Shown here piece by piece: positions 11,128-23,769 of a stretch of DNA of 64,000 nt. The first letter of the stretch is position 1; each line of letters begins with the position of its first letter. A program made the translations under genes and the position numbers. The stretch covers positions 535,001 to 599,000 of the forward strand of contig JAVLUZ010000339.1 of assembly GCA_036768485.1 (NCBI GenBank), given 5' to 3'. The DNA comes from Mermis nigrescens. Taxonomy: Eukaryota > Nematoda > Enoplea > Mermithida > Mermithidae. The notes beneath the pieces were generated by a model. The model had not been told where the DNA came from, made no database searches, and saw only the letters and a list, made by a program, of their open reading frames with translations.

Positions 11128-11440
11128 TTCTAAACGTCAAGCTTTATAATTTATCTAGCAATCACACCCAACTTCAAGATGATATCGCAAAACTCGTAGT
11201 CTGGTCCAAGGATTGGCAGTTAAAAATTCCTACTGAAAAATGCTACGCGTTATATCTAGGTTTTGGAAATCCTAAGCATTCTTATAGAATTTCTGACCTG
11301 ACTGTAGAACAGAGTGTAAATTCTGTAAAGGATTTGGGTGTTAACGTATCAAGTAAACTTGATTTTAATTTTCACTATAATGATATAACGCGTAGAGCTT
11401 ATGCTAATTTCAAAGTATTCGCTTCTAAAAATCATAGGTA
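11128..11440 (+). pseudogene. LINE reverse transcriptase fragment, 5' piece of a split copy
   Basis: Open frame reading FLNVKLYNLSSNHTQLQDDI, then LVVWSKDWQLKIPTEKC, VKDLGVNVSSKLDFNFHY and RRAYANFKVFASKN. This is the region after the catalytic domain of Jockey/CR1-type RTs. It breaks off exactly where the 18061 fragment resumes, so one copy is split by about 6.6 kb of later insertions. Confidence 0.8.
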
Positions 11441-13089
11441 GCGCGATAGCGCTACCTATAACTGGCCATCCTTTTTTCTTATATGTTTTTCACAGCGAGT
11501 GCGAAATTTGTGTCCCCCCTCAACTATAACGGCACACATCTGAGAGGGTCGGTTTTTTAAAAGGTAGATAATAAAACTTAGTGCCCCCATTTTTTTTCTT
11601 GTTTACACTCAAAACGGAGCGCGTCGTGAAAGTAAAATTTACACAAAAATTCAAATGGCCAATTTTTTTTTAAAACTTTTCCCTAATTAGTAGGTTACGA
11701 ATCTGGTCTTAAAATTTCTTTACACTCATTGGTTGTTGCACAGGAGTGTAAATTAGACAGCTTTTTACAGTTTTCATGTGGCCAAGCATATCTAACTCAG
11801 TTTTACATTCTGGTCTGATTGGTTTTCAAAATGTAGACGGTTAAAATCTAGGGAGACTTTTTTTAATTTTTTTAAAGTAATATTCTCGAATTTAGAGGCG
11901 GTTTATTGTTAGCGCGTACCTATAATATACTTGGGTACCCTTAACACCTGTGCACGCCCCTACAGCTATAACGGGACACTTCTGGAAGGTGCGGTTTTTA
12001 AAGAAAGATAATAAAAAAATTCGCTGCTTGTGTTTTTTTGTTTTCTTGAAACTCAAAACTGACTGTGTAAAGAGGTTTAAAGTTTTTGTGTAACGTTATA
12101 ACATGGGACAAATTTTGGGACATTTATAATGCGGCATATGGACAACTGAGTATTGATGACTCGAATTGAACAGCATAGGATAATAGAGGATGAATTCTAC
12201 AGATGGCATTTCTTTTGTTTTTGAAATTCGCATTAATTATCGAATGGCAATTGTAAAGAATACGAAAATCTGGGGTAAAAAAGCACTTTTTGGTCGAGTT
12301 TTCAACCTGCTTATGTCCGATACTAAGTCCGGTTATGAGTTTTTTCCAAATGTTTTCTGACAGAAATGTAGAGCGGATCAGGGCTGCATTCTGCATATAA
12401 GCAAAGTCTTCTATGCTCTATGGTGAGTTAGATCCTGGGGTTTAAAGTTTACACTCTAGTGGATGATGTAAAAAAACGGATTTTGACTAAGATTTCTCTG
12501 CCAAATTTTCCCGCTTATGAGTCAGCGTGAATTGAATACGGCAGTAATAAAGTGATTCTCTGGGGCTACACATGTAATAAAACCGCATTTAAAAAAACGC
12601 AATATTGAGTTATTTATAGGTGTAAAGTTCGAAATTAGAGGTAAAAAATGGGCGGAAAACACGTTTTCCGGGTACGATTAATAAATCATACCAAATAATT
12701 TTTGCAAGAGAATTTTGGCACAGAGGAATGTACACTACGATTTAAAAGCTACAAATTGTACCAAACCGAATTTCTTTAAATTCAATGGGAGTTCGGTAAA
12801 ATTTTAAAGTTTACAGTGTTCTAAATGATGGAAAATACGTTTTTATTGCGTTTTTGTTCCACTTTCTCCGTCCAGAAGTCGAGATAAGTCTAATAGAATA
12901 AAAATAAAGTGCTTTATATCGGGTGCATGTCAAAGCAAATTGTCTATACATTAATATTTAGCGAGTGTAAAGTCAAAAATTTGTGTTTAAAATGCGTTTC
13001 TGTCTTGTTTTCTGCCTGCTTCTCTGGTTATGAGTCAGGGACACGATTATCAAGTCTAGAAATGGACCAGGAACCAAAATTGATATGCC

Positions 13090-13960
13090 AGTCTGGCGCA
13101 TATGTTTACACTCTACAGTGTTGTAAAGTGGTTTACACCAATTGTTAGTTTGCACATAGAACATTATAGAGACTTAATTTTTCATAAATATTAATCGTAA
13201 TATCGGAACAATATCAAAATTACGAATTGACCAAATTTTCTTTAAACTAGGTGTTTACATGAAGTTTACACTACATATGTATTTATCTTGGTTTTTGAGC
13301 ATTCCAGAAACCCAATTTTTTCTGGTCAAAATTTTCAAAGGATCAAATGTGAGACGTCACGTAGGCGCGTTTGTTTACATCCAGCAGTGATGTAAAGTAG
13401 TTTACACTCATTGTTTATTTGTCCTCAGACCCTTGTAGAGACATAATTTTTTCATGAATGTTGATCACAATATCGGTAATTTTTACACTGCATATTTAGC
13501 CTTTGTTCTGACATTGCAAAACAAAATTTTTCCTGAGATCTAAAAATTTACAGGGAATGAAATATATACGTCAGTTGGGCGCGCTTGCTTACACTCAGCG
13601 AGTATTGCAAAGTGGTTTAAATCTAATATTTATTTGTCTTTAAAACATTATGGAGACTCATTTTTCCATAAATGTTGAAGCTAATATCGGAGCGATATCA
13701 AAATTACGAATCCGACTAAAATATTCTTTACGCAATGTGTTTGTGTAAAGTTTACATTACGTGTTAAGCTTAATTCGATAGACTTAGAGACTTTGTAACT
13801 GGAGTCAAGAAATTTTCAAGGATTCATATGTGAGACATCAATTAAGTGAGTTTGTTTACCCTCAAAAGTAATCTAAAGTGATTTAAAAATTATGTTCAAG
13901 TGTCCTTAGATCATTGAAGAGATGTAATTTTGTCTTAAATGGGTTGCATTAAACTTAAAT
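13090..13960 (+). repeat. ~270-bp degenerate tandem repeat, about 3.5 units
   Basis: Units begin at a GGCGC..TTTGTTTACA word near 13096, 13365, 13577 and 13845 (spacings 269, 212 and 268). They share in order GTAAAGTGGTTTA, TTATTTGTC, GAGACATAATTTTT, AATATCGG and AAATTTTCAAGGAT. Confidence 0.7.
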
Positions 13961-15164
13961 CATTCTTAGCCGTGTTAAAAATATGTTTCACAAAATCTTG
14001 CACGTGGAGAGCAATCATTTAATTGATGTAAATTGCCTGCAAAAGTGGTTTAAAATGAACCAGCAATCACTACACTGTGCACAGAGTCAAACAAGATATG
14101 CAGCTTTATTGTAGTCATGTACATACATTAATAAGCCGTAAATCGGAAATACACCATTTGGAATGGAAAAGACTGCCGATAGCGCTACCTATAATATACT
14201 TGGCCATCCTTTTTCTTATATGTTTATCACAGCGAGTGCGAAATTTGTGTCCCCCTCACAGCAACAACGGCACACACCTGGGAGGTGCGGTTTTTTTAAT
14301 CGATGGATAATTAAAAAATTCGATGCCCGTGTTTTTTCTTTTGTTTACACTCAATACTGAGTTAGCAATGAGCGGGTCAAGTGTAAAGCAAAAAATTAAA
14401 TAATTTGCGGAGGGCAAAGGTTTTTAAATGTTGCCCCCCCCCAGCTGTAGATTACGGATCTGACCTTAAAAATTACTTTACACTCAATGGTTGTTGCACA
14501 AAAGTGTAAAGTATACGTGTTTTACTCTTGGCGTGTCCTTCAGCTTATCTAACTCAATTTTGGTTTCTGTGCAGTCCAATCGGTTCTATAATGTAGAGGG
14601 TTGCAAAATCTCAAATCGATTCTTTTTCTTTATTATAACGCAATATTTCTTGATCTGTGATCGTTTTAGTGTAAAGGGTTCGAGACGAAAAACGATATCT
14701 CTTCAACTACTTCGCTAAGTAGGCGGAACATGCTAATTATGCTCAAAGGTGCCCTGACCTTAACGTTACAGATCCCAGTTTATTTTGTTTTATACACCCA
14801 ATATTGCGGTATTAGCACACGTGAAGTTTACACCTAGAAGCATTTTGCGCCCAGAGCGTCGTGGATGATGAATTTTTTTAAATGTTCTCCGTAAGGTCAG
14901 AATAACGAATCTGACCTTTAAACTTTTCTGCAGCCAGTGTTTGTTGAGGTAAAAGAGGTGAACTTTGAATTATACCTACATCTATTTTCTAATGCCGATA
15001 GATAATTCCGTATTACATATTTTTGATCAGATTTTTCGTATTTCAGAGGTTTTTGACTCGTCTTAAATAAATAATTATTTTATCATCATAAATGCACTAT
15101 TCTTAAACTTCAGTAGAATGATGAATATCTTTCAAGATAGGATAATCAAGCTGAAATCTGCTGA

Positions 15165-15245
15165 TATGTCGAGTTGGCGCAGTGGTTGACAACTCCGTTC
15201 TCGAATGCGGTATTAAACAAAGAATGATGGGTTCAGATCTTCTGA
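15165..15245 (+). repeat. tRNA-like sequence, probably a SINE head
   Basis: TTGGCGCAGTGGTTGAC fits a Pol III A box and GGGTTCAGATC about 45 nt later resembles a B box. The arms do not pair well enough to call a working tRNA. Confidence 0.35.
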
Positions 15246-17273
15246 ATGCTGACTTTTTTCATTTTTTTTTAATTCTCTTGGCAAAACCATGTACTTCATT
15301 TGACTCATATATCTATTTAGGTTCTGCAGATAACACTTTTTCGTTTTTGAATTTCGCCTCAGTTCTCGAATGGGAGTGTAAAGTCACGAAAATCTGGAAT
15401 AGCGAAAAAAGACACATTTTAGCCGAGTTTTCGACATGTTTATGTCTGCCAACAACTCCAGTTATAGTTTTAAGGAAATTTTTTCTGACAGAAATGTACT
15501 TCGGATCAAAGGGGCTATCTTGTGCTTACCAGCAAACTTTTCTACAATCAATACGCAGTTAGTACCAGGGCTTTGAACTTTACTCTCTAGTGGATGAGTA
15601 AAAAAAACAGATTTTTTGTCCAAGATTTCTGTGCCAAAAGTTGGGGTTGATTAAATAAAATAGAAATAAAGTAACTTCTAATGGCTACACGTCGAAGCGA
15701 GCCGCGTTCAAAACGTTATATTGAGTTGTTTATGGGGTGTAAAGTTCGAAATCTGAGGTGTAAAGTGGGCGAAAAAACAGGTTTTTCGTATTTTGATTGA
15801 TAAATCATATCAAATATTTTGCGGAACATAAGTTTGGCACATACAAACATACTACAATCAAACGGCAACAAACTGGACCGAACCGAATTTATTTACATTC
15901 AATGGGCGTTAGGTTCAGATTTTTAAAGTTTACAATGTGGTGGACAGTGGAAAATACGTGTTTGTACACATTTTTTGTTTGCCACTTTCTCTGTTCAGAA
16001 GTCGGGCGAGGTCGAATAGGATAAAAATAAAGTAAAGTTCTAGTTTTTTTCCACGTAAAATCAAAATTGAGAATCTGACTGTTAGTATTCTCTACACTTA
16101 GTAGTTTTGTAAAGTTTGCACAATTCATTTGTTTTTAACATGTAGTTTATACTACAAATTTATTTTACTACCAAATCTGAGCGTTAGTGTTCCTTACACT
16201 TGATATTTGCGTGAAATTTTGGAATTTTTGCGGAAAACTTTGTTTTTTAATTTACCAACATCCCACCTTTTCAATTTTCATAAAGTTTAAAATCTTTTAC
16301 CATTCTCTTCATAATTTAATGAGTAGCTTTAAACCTTAAGTTTCTCTTGGTTTACAACTCTCGCTTAGCAAGCTCATTTTTCAAAACTTTTCCATAGTGA
16401 TCAATCGCGTTTAGTTCGGAATTGGTGGACGGCCCTTATTTTATTACTTGGCTTAAATAATCCAATTTACTGTCTTTTGATTATTTTCTTTATCACAAAT
16501 TCAAACACCCAAATTTCAATTTAAAAATCATAAAAATTATTTCATAATTTTTATGTAAGATAACTGGCTAGTTTAGAGCTCTTTTTTGTTGTTTTTTCTG
16601 TTCATTGTGCTCGTAGGAACCAGAAAAGAAATAGTTTTTCGCCATAGGTATTCTCTGGCGAAAACAAGTTAACAAAGCTTTTGCGTTAATTATTATTTTG
16701 GTCCAAAATAGGTCAACTGACCTAGGGCAAAATTCCGGGTTACTTAATTACTACTGCGTTAGGTTTTAGGGCTGTATAACAGCTCCGTAGGTACGGATAG
16801 ATTAGGTCGAAGGAGTTTGAGACAGTAGTTTTGAGGGTCGTGTGGTTGAGTCCGGCGTTTCGCCCTAGCAACCTGACCAGCGCTAAGTGTAGCCAGGTAC
16901 TTAAGTAAGTCCCGTAGGTACGTTATGTCGTTTCAAGTTAATTTAAATTTGGAACGACCTCTACCACAGGACTGTTTAGAATGTAACATATATTTACTAT
17001 AGCTAATAAAAAATAGTAAACTTTATACTTCCGACTAATCAAGAGCATAAACTCAGTTTTAAATTCTATGCAGTCTGATTGATTTCAAAGGTAGACGGTT
17101 ATAAAATCTAGGGAGTCTCTTTTTAAAATAATATTTTAAATTTAGAGGCAATTAATTTATGTTAAGAACAATATTGTTTTCCGCGTTCTTGGACTGCTGT
17201 CATTATTGTAGTATGTTACTGTATGTGTTTGCTGACTGATGCACTGAAATCATGCTAATTAAAAGTGGGGGTA

Positions 17274-18060
17274 CTAGCAAAGAAAAATGCTCCGATGGAA
17301 CAAAAAAGTCGATATACTTGGAATTGTGGATTACTAAGGATGTAAAAAGGAGGGGACTAGGAAGAATCTACCTAAAAAGTCGCAAAATCTGCTAAAAATC
17401 ACACTTTCTCTAAGCAACGCAAAAAATCGAAGTATATTCTGCGGTCAACACATTAGAATAAATATTTAACCATAAAAATGATTTGAAAAAGCAGCACGTT
17501 AGCTATGCAGCAACTATGGGAAATGATATCGAGTAACAGTCTTTCTAAGCCAATTGAATGAAATAGCAAACATCGATGCATCCAAAACAATTGCAAGAAT
17601 TGTTGGTTCAAAACAGTAGGAAACGCGTGAGTTGACTTGAAACAGACTTAATGTAGATACACTAGCATGCCCGTAACGATTGTGCACTAATCAATCAGCC
17701 CCTGCTTTCGCTTGCTATAATGCTCATAGCAAAATAAAACAACTTTAAATACAATACCACTAAGTTTTCTTTCAATCAGGATACGAAGCTAGTCAGTCTT
17801 GCTACTTGCCAGCAATTTAAAAAGGAAACATTATAGATTTCGTTTATTATCTGAAATTTTGAAAATTATTTAAAAAGGCACTTTTTAGAGGCCGCAGAAT
17901 ATACTTCGATTTTTTGCGTTGCTTAGAAAGTGTGATTTTTAGCAGATTTTGCGACTTTAGGTAGATTCTTCCTAGTCCCCTCCTTTTTTACATCATAGTA
18001 ATCCACAATTCCAAGTATATTCATCTTTTTTGTTCCATCGGAGCATTTTTTCTTTGCTAG
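17274..18060. mobile_element. MITE with ~170-bp inverted repeats and TA duplication
   Basis: CTAGCAAAGAAAAATGCTCC starts the left arm and GGAGCATTTTTTCTTTGCTAG closes the right. The arms match for about 170 bp with a few indels. TA flanks both ends, typical of Tc1/mariner-type elements. The ~430-bp centre is not coding. Confidence 0.85.
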
Positions 18061-18780
18061 TAAACTAAATATGTCTAGGGCTTTTACTGTTTACGTCAGA
18101 CCGCTTCTTGAGTATTGTAGCACTGTTTGGAATCCATACCGTAGGACCCATGTTTCAATTATCGAAAATGTTCAAAGGAAATTTACACGTAAAATTATTG
18201 AATTTCGGGGACTTTCTTATGCTGAAAGACTCAGTTCCTTAGAATTGGATAGCCTGGAATTCGCAGATTGCGTAGTGATCTGTGTATGATGTATCAGATA
18301 TTGAGTGGTAGATGCGTTTTGCAGCAAGCCGACTTTTAACTTTTTATGAAAACAGCACGCGTGCTCAAAATTCAATATGTGAATGCATTCCTTTTCGGCT
18401 TGATGTTCGTGGGTATGATTTATCCAATAGGTGGATTCACGTATATGGAATTCCCTCCCTGAAGCTGTTGTAAAATCTTCTAGTGTTGCTTCCCTCCGTG
18501 AAAAGTTGAAAAAAGTTGATCTAACGGGGTATTTGCTAGGGGGCGTGTTCTAAGTGCATAATTTATTTAGCCTGCGCGCCTACCTTCGTCTTTTGCACTA
18601 ATCTCGTATAAATGTGCTTTAATTAATAATTTCTTGCTTTTAGAATATGTAAGTGATTTTGTATGATGATTCATGTCGAATGTTTATTTATAATTGTATT
18701 GCATTGTATGTATATTAATGTTTCTTTTCTTATTGTGTTCTTTTTTGTGCGACGAAAATAAAATATTTGTATTGTATTAT
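18061..18780 (+). pseudogene. LINE fragment, 3' piece of the split copy with 3' tail
   Basis: Reads SKLNMSRAFTVYVRPLLEYC then STVWNPYRRTHVSIIENVQR, the conserved YVRPLLEY..VW.P block near the C-terminus of Jockey/CR1-type RTs. Frameshifts follow; the AT-rich 3' tail contains AATAAAATATTTG near 18760. Confidence 0.8.
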
Positions 18781-19251
18781 CCATTAAGTCAGAGCACAAA
18801 AGCAAAGCATACCAATCGTAGCACAAGCCATTCCAAAAACGAGAATGAATCAATGTTGCAGAAAGTACAAAGACCGATAAAATTCAAAAAGCAACTACAT
18901 GCTAATTAATTACAAGTTTTGATAAAAGCGGAAACCGTTGACGTAAAACGAATAAGTGTATAGTAGTATACATCAAATAAGCATAATGTAAATAAGCGAT
19001 AATTTAGTGCGTCTGGGCCGACTGAACGAGGCCAATCCAGGTGGATAAAGCCTTCTAGACACCGTGTATGTAAAGTGGCAGGCAGTGCACCCTTACAATT
19101 ACGTACATTAGTGATAATTAATTAAATTGGTATTGACATTCATGCAAATCAACAAAAGGTATTTACATACAGTAAGATTGTATAATGACATTTGCTACGG
19201 TTGCACTATACTCACCGGGAAACTACAGTAAGCGACTCGCACAAGTGGACC
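18781..19251. other. Unassigned AT-rich DNA
   Basis: No conserved frame, repeat pair or terminal inverted repeat recognised. Confidence 0.4.
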
Positions 19252-19253
19252 TA

Positions 19254-20017
19254 TAGTCTGTTTCATTTATTCGGAAGCTTTTTTGGTCAATTTTTTAAGG
19301 GCGACAATAATGCAACGGGGGCGCCGCCTCCCACCGTTACGTGAGCAAAATTTTACCCGCACCGGTTTCCCGGATCTTCCGCTCTGATTCGCGTGTATAG
19401 TACTAATCGACTACTCGGGCTCTTGCTCACAACTGCGCGAAGTATTGAATAATATTGAGAAACAATGAAACATCAACGTCACGGGTTAAAGTTCAAAGTA
19501 GGCATTTCTAGCCGTGCAGTAGCACTCCTGCTACAATAAGCAAAACAAGACGAATTACTGTAATTCATTAGATCAGCTCAATGAAGGCGAGTAGCTGGAA
19601 TTCTTCCATTCGTACTAATCCACCCATATAAATTTAATTTAGGCATTTATTCAGTGCCGACATACTGCAGTAAGTGCGCTAAACAAAGAGCTGCCGGCTG
19701 GAATCGAAACCGGGTTGCTCCGACTACAAACAGAGGTTTTACCACTTAGCTATGCGGGAATTAGCGACGTTTCTTAACATCTTACTCTATTGTGTTTAAA
19801 AGGTCAATTTAGAATACCTAAGTTAAATGCGCGAAGATTTTATCTGTAAGTAAATTGATCTGCTGGAAGACGAGAATACATTATGCCGCAAAAATGTTAT
19901 TAAAAAACCCTTCTTTACTACGTAGCTTTAGTGAACCTACAGTAAATAAGAAAGAAGGGGTTACTGTAACCTCCGAAAACATTTACTTAAAAGCTCTCAT
20001 ATAAATGAAACAGACTA
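19254..20017. mobile_element. TIR element, TA duplication, 764 bp
   Basis: Left end TAGTCTGTTTCATTTAT, right end ATAAATGAAACAGACTA, with TA on both sides. No transposase inside; it contains the tRNA-like sequence at 19689-19757. Confidence 0.75.
19689..19757 (-). repeat. tRNA-like sequence (SINE-type) on the minus strand
   Basis: On the minus strand TAGCTAAGTGG matches an A box and GGTTTCGATTCC a B box with one extra T, about 45 nt apart, ending CCAGCCGGCAGC. The related end CCGACTGCCAGC occurs at 22500. Confidence 0.4.
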
Positions 20018-20019
20018 TA

Positions 20020-20589
20020 ATGGCGAACACCCATGGAAAACGCCGTCTAACATTATTCAAAATAGCAGTGCTGATTTCGATGAGTGCGTAAGTACCGCTT
20101 CACTTACATATATCATCACTTGGTACATATTGCCTTATAGAATTACAGGCAAAAAATAAGCGCACGAGAAGCGAAATGCATCGTTCAAATTAAATTTTGA
20201 ATACAAATCGAAAAAATTTGTAGACAGCGTGCTGTTAATTACTCATTGCATGATTATCTCGTTCGAAAAATAAATGAAAAGCATGTTGCTCATCGTTGCT
20301 TGTAAAGAACTACATGTTTGATTACTGTATGGCAAACATTTAAAATTCGAATTTACCTACTTTTTGCAAGCCGCTCGCGTTTGGGCCGGTTATCGGGGTT
20401 GTCAAGTTGGGGTTCCCCTCATTGTAGGGTTTTTTGGGGCCGTTGGAGGCATTTATTAGCGATAGAGGTTTTTTGCGCCTATGCTTAACCATTGGTTGGG
20501 GGGTTTTGAAGCAGTTTGAGGCTAAAATTGGGGGTTGACAAGAGCAGTTGGCTTGACATCCCTTGGGGGAAAGGGAATTCGAAATGTCG
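20020..20589. other. Unassigned DNA with a G-rich + strand stretch
   Basis: 20380-20580 has many G runs (TTGGGGGGTTTTG, ATTGGGGGTTG, TTGGGGGAAAGGG), bounded by TTCGAATTT and AATTCGAAATG. The minus-strand open frame over it is Pro/Lys/Asn-rich and not convincing. Confidence 0.35.
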
Positions 20590-21710
20590 ATGTAATTTGT
20601 ATGCATGGTTAAAGGCCTATTTGTTTAATCGTTCCCAATGTGTTCGCGTTAATCAGTCTTTTTCAGATTATGTGCCTGTTACCAGCGGTGTCGTCCAAGG
20701 AAGTGTCCTTGGACCTACGCTCTTTTCGATTTTTATAAATGATATATGTGATAATATTTGTTGTACGGTTTATATGTTCGCAGATGATATCAAAATTTTC
20801 AATATTAGTCGTAACTGTAAATTATTACAGTCCTGATTTAGATAAGATTATTGACTGGGCAATTGCATGGGATTTACCTTATTTCTCGAACCAAAAGTCA
20901 AGTTCTATATTTGGGTAATAATAATCAAAAAGCTGTTTATAGACTAAATGGGAAATTATTTCTAGTGATCCGTTTGTCCGTGATTTAGGAGTTTTGATTC
21001 CTCGAAATTTAAAATTTAAGGAACATTATAATTCTTTGATTAAAAAAAGCTTTCTTTAGATGTATTTTAATACGCAAATCATTTTTTTCGCGTGATAAAG
21101 GTAATCTTGTTAAAGCTTATAGTTGTTATGTTAGACCTTTATTAGAGTATTGTTGCAGTGTATGGAACCCCTCTTATCTTAAGGATATAGATAGATTGGA
21201 AGCTGTTCAACGTAGATTCACTAAATATATTTTTGGCTATAATAATATTCTTTCTTACGAGGATCGTTTAACACAACTTAAATTGTGCAGACTTGAATTA
21301 AGACGCTTGCAGATTTGTCTGTGTATGATGTATCAAATTATTTGTCATAAATCATGTTTGGACGCTGATGATTTTTTTGTATTTAATCATAATATTACCC
21401 GTAGCATTAATAGATTTAAATTAGTCATACCTATTGTACATTCTAATTTAGAAAAGTTTGATTTCTTTTACAAATACATCGCAGTTTGGAACGATCTTCC
21501 TGACTTCATTGTTTTACCCCTAGCCTAAACATATTTAAATCTAGATTAGCAAACTTTGATTTATCTAGATATCTTGTGGGAGCGCGCGTAAAACTTGTCA
21601 TTCCATTGACTCGCATGTCCCTTTACTAATTCGTAATTGCATTTATTATATATCTTGTCATTTTGTATTTTAACTGTTGATATTAGTAATAAAATTTTCT
21701 TTCTTTTTGT
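20590..21710 (+). pseudogene. LINE RT fragment with FADD box and 3' end
   Basis: Reads WLKAYLFNRSQCVRVNQSF, then VVQGSVLGPTLFSIFINDI and MFADDIKIF (FADD at 20777-20788, the catalytic RT box). After frameshifts comes a YVRPLLEYCCSVWNP block near 21130, then EAVQRRFTKYIFGY and KYIAVWNDLP. This is the C-terminal half of a Jockey/CR1-type RT. The tail ends in AATAAAATTTTCTTTCTTT. Confidence 0.85.
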
Positions 21711-21912
21711 AAAGGCGAGCCTAGGTAGAAAGAATGTTCAAAGTGATCATCATTGGACAGTTTGTCGGCATTGGTGTAGCTGGTTCACATATGTATTAAG
21801 ATAGCCACGTTATAGGTACGTATACAGCAAGTAGTATCCGGTGAAAGCTGCCACCTAACTGGTTTGATTTGAGTCAAGTCGAAAACAAATAAGGCAGTCA
21901 TCAGATTTTTCC

Positions 21913-22378
21913 CGTAGATTCATGTGACTGACCAAAATGTTGGTGCCAGCGTTTAAAATAAGCCTAAGTGATGGGATGCAACCATACATGGGCAGCAAGA
22001 AAATTCTGGGGGGGGTCAAGATTTTTTGAGGTCAAAAAATGGCCTTAAAAATGGTGATATGGCGATAAAAACACCATTTTTCGACGTTTCTCATCAAGCT
22101 CTATCCATTGGCATCAAAAAATTGCGAAAAAAACGAAAAAATTTTTCAAAAATTGATTTCTGGGGGGGGGGTCTTTTGATTTCTGGGGGGTCTTTTGATT
22201 TCTGGGGGGGGGGGTCTTTTGGTTTCTGGGGGGTCCAGACCCCCCAGATCCCCCACGCCCATGTGTGGATGCAACTCGCGTCGCTCGCTAAGCTCGCTCC
22301 GCTCGTTGCATCTCATTACTCAGGCTTATTTTAAACGCTGGCACCAACATTTTGGTCAGTCCATGATACTAAGCCTAA
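21913..22378. mobile_element. Family D foldback element interrupted by a family A MITE
   Basis: Left arm GACCAAAATGTTGGTGCCAG then CGTTTAAAATAAGCCTAAG; the right arm is its reverse complement, ending CTAAGCCTAAGCC. The A MITE sits in the loop. Relatives lie at 28975-29522, 40441-40620 and 46388-46550. Confidence 0.75.
21983..22267 (+). mobile_element. Family A MITE, perfect GATGCAAC duplication
   Basis: CATACATGGGC to GCCCATGTGTG, flanked by GATGCAAC at 21975-21982 and 22268-22275. Contains three near-identical G-rich blocks ending in GGTCTTTTG. Confidence 0.9.
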
Positions 22379-22449
22379 GCCTAATCAGCTGGTAAACCAG
22401 CAAAACATCACGAATACCTTGCAATCTTTATCGAAAGTAACCAGCTTTA

Positions 22450-22515
22450 GTCGATTGGCTATGGTTCTGGACTTTAGAGCAAGGAGTCCACGTTTCGAAT
22501 CCGACTGCCAGCAAC
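22450..22515 (+). repeat. tRNA-like sequence (SINE-type)
   Basis: TTGGCTATGGTTCTGG resembles an A box and GTTTCGAATCC matches a B box; ends CCGACTGCCAGC. Not a good cloverleaf. Confidence 0.35.
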
Positions 22516-22711
22516 TTACTCTCGTTTCCTCAGATGCTATCGACCGCACACATACGCCCTTATAATATGACCATGTTAATACATATGTGAACCAGCTACA
22601 CGAATGCCCAGTTTGTCGAACATTTAAAAAATCAGCCGAAATTCATAAATTTTACCTACGGCTCTTCGGGCGAATTATAGAATACCTCCATGTCCCAAAT
22701 TCTGAAAAAAC

Positions 22712-22892
22712 AGCGTTTTTATGCGATTTCAAGCAGGTATCTTCAACATAAAGCGGAAAAAATAGACGTAAAAGCATATATTGAAAAAACAATTTTAAAA
22801 AATTTCATTTTTTTACTTTCATTTCCGTCTATTTTTTCAACTTTTATATTCAAAACTCCTACTTGAATTCGCATTAAAACGCTATTCTCTAT
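22712..22892. mobile_element. Foldback MITE, ~180 bp hairpin
   Basis: CAGCGTTTTTATGCGATTTC pairs with GAATTCGCATTAAAACGCTA, and AAAAAATAGACG with CGTCTATTTTTTC. Nearly the whole element is one stem with an AT-rich loop. Confidence 0.7.
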
Positions 22893-23769
22893 GATCGTCG
22901 TCTTCGCTGTCGCTTGAGTCGTATTCTGTTAATTCTACCTCTCGCTGCTTCGACGGGTCGTACAATCGGGCCGCCAACTTTAAAAATTCCAACGTCAGTC
23001 GAGTTGGCTTTCTTGACACTTTTTGAGGAACATGTACTTTGCCAGATTACCGGGAATGTGCGTTTTTTTGCGGTTTGACAATGTGCACACTGCCTTTGCC
23101 GCTCTGCAAGTAGACTATCACATAGTGATCGACCAGGGCGACTTTTTTGGCCGGGGCCGGGGCGGTACCGGGGCTGGAAAAAAATCCCGGCCCGGCCGGG
23201 GCCGGGGCGGGGCTGGCCGGGGTCAGACAAGGAAAATATTATTGCATGACACATACTTGGGGTGGGCATAGGAAAAGAAATAATGAGCGACTGCTCCATT
23301 CAGTAGTAAATGGCAAGCGCAAAGTTAGGTGCGCCTTTTCATATCAAGTTTTATTACTATTTATGTCACAAGAAACAAATTTAGTTCAGTGTTTCATTGT
23401 CTGAATCATCAATAAAGTCTATGTCGCTACTATTAGCATACTCTATATCATTTGAATCTTCGCTACTGCTACTGCTGCTGTAGCGATTGGATGCAATAGG
23501 TATTGGATGTAATAAATGAGACATCACACATTCCCATAAGGGGGAGGGGTATAACCCCCTCAGGGTCCAAGACACAAGTCACCGTCAGACGATTTTTGGT
23601 GAAAACCCTTTGAATTTTTCGAACTTAATTTTTTAGTATAGCAAAAGTGTACCTATCTATTAGAATTTCACGAAGTGATATATTATTTTAGAATGTGAGC
23701 TAGATTAAATAGAGAAACTATCACGAATAAAACATGCATGTAATCGCTTAAAATTTTATGAGGGTCCCT

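Larger units (their letters stand above)
11441..17271. repeat. Large degenerate repeat block rich in TTTACAC / GTGTAAA words
   Basis: Made of diverged copies of a few modules. Module 1 (AGCGCTACCTATAA, CACAGCGAGTGCGAAATTTG) occurs at about 11445 and 14176, with a partial copy at 11912. Module 2 (TTTCTGACAGAAATGTA, CTCTAGTGGATGA) occurs at about 12190-12520 and 15340-15620. Module 3 (AACTCAGTTTTA, GTAGACGGTTA) occurs at about 11795, 14555 and 17050. GTGTAAAG or its complement occurs dozens of times. No gene or transposase is seen. Confidence 0.65.

Noticed and set aside
20340..20606. 88-residue minus-strand frame
   Set aside because: It overlaps the start of the LINE RT on the other strand; low-complexity Pro/Lys/Asn content and no known motif.
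22889..23299. 136-residue minus-strand frame
   Set aside because: It crosses the V2 insertion junction and lies opposite the LINE coding strand and a GGCCGG array.
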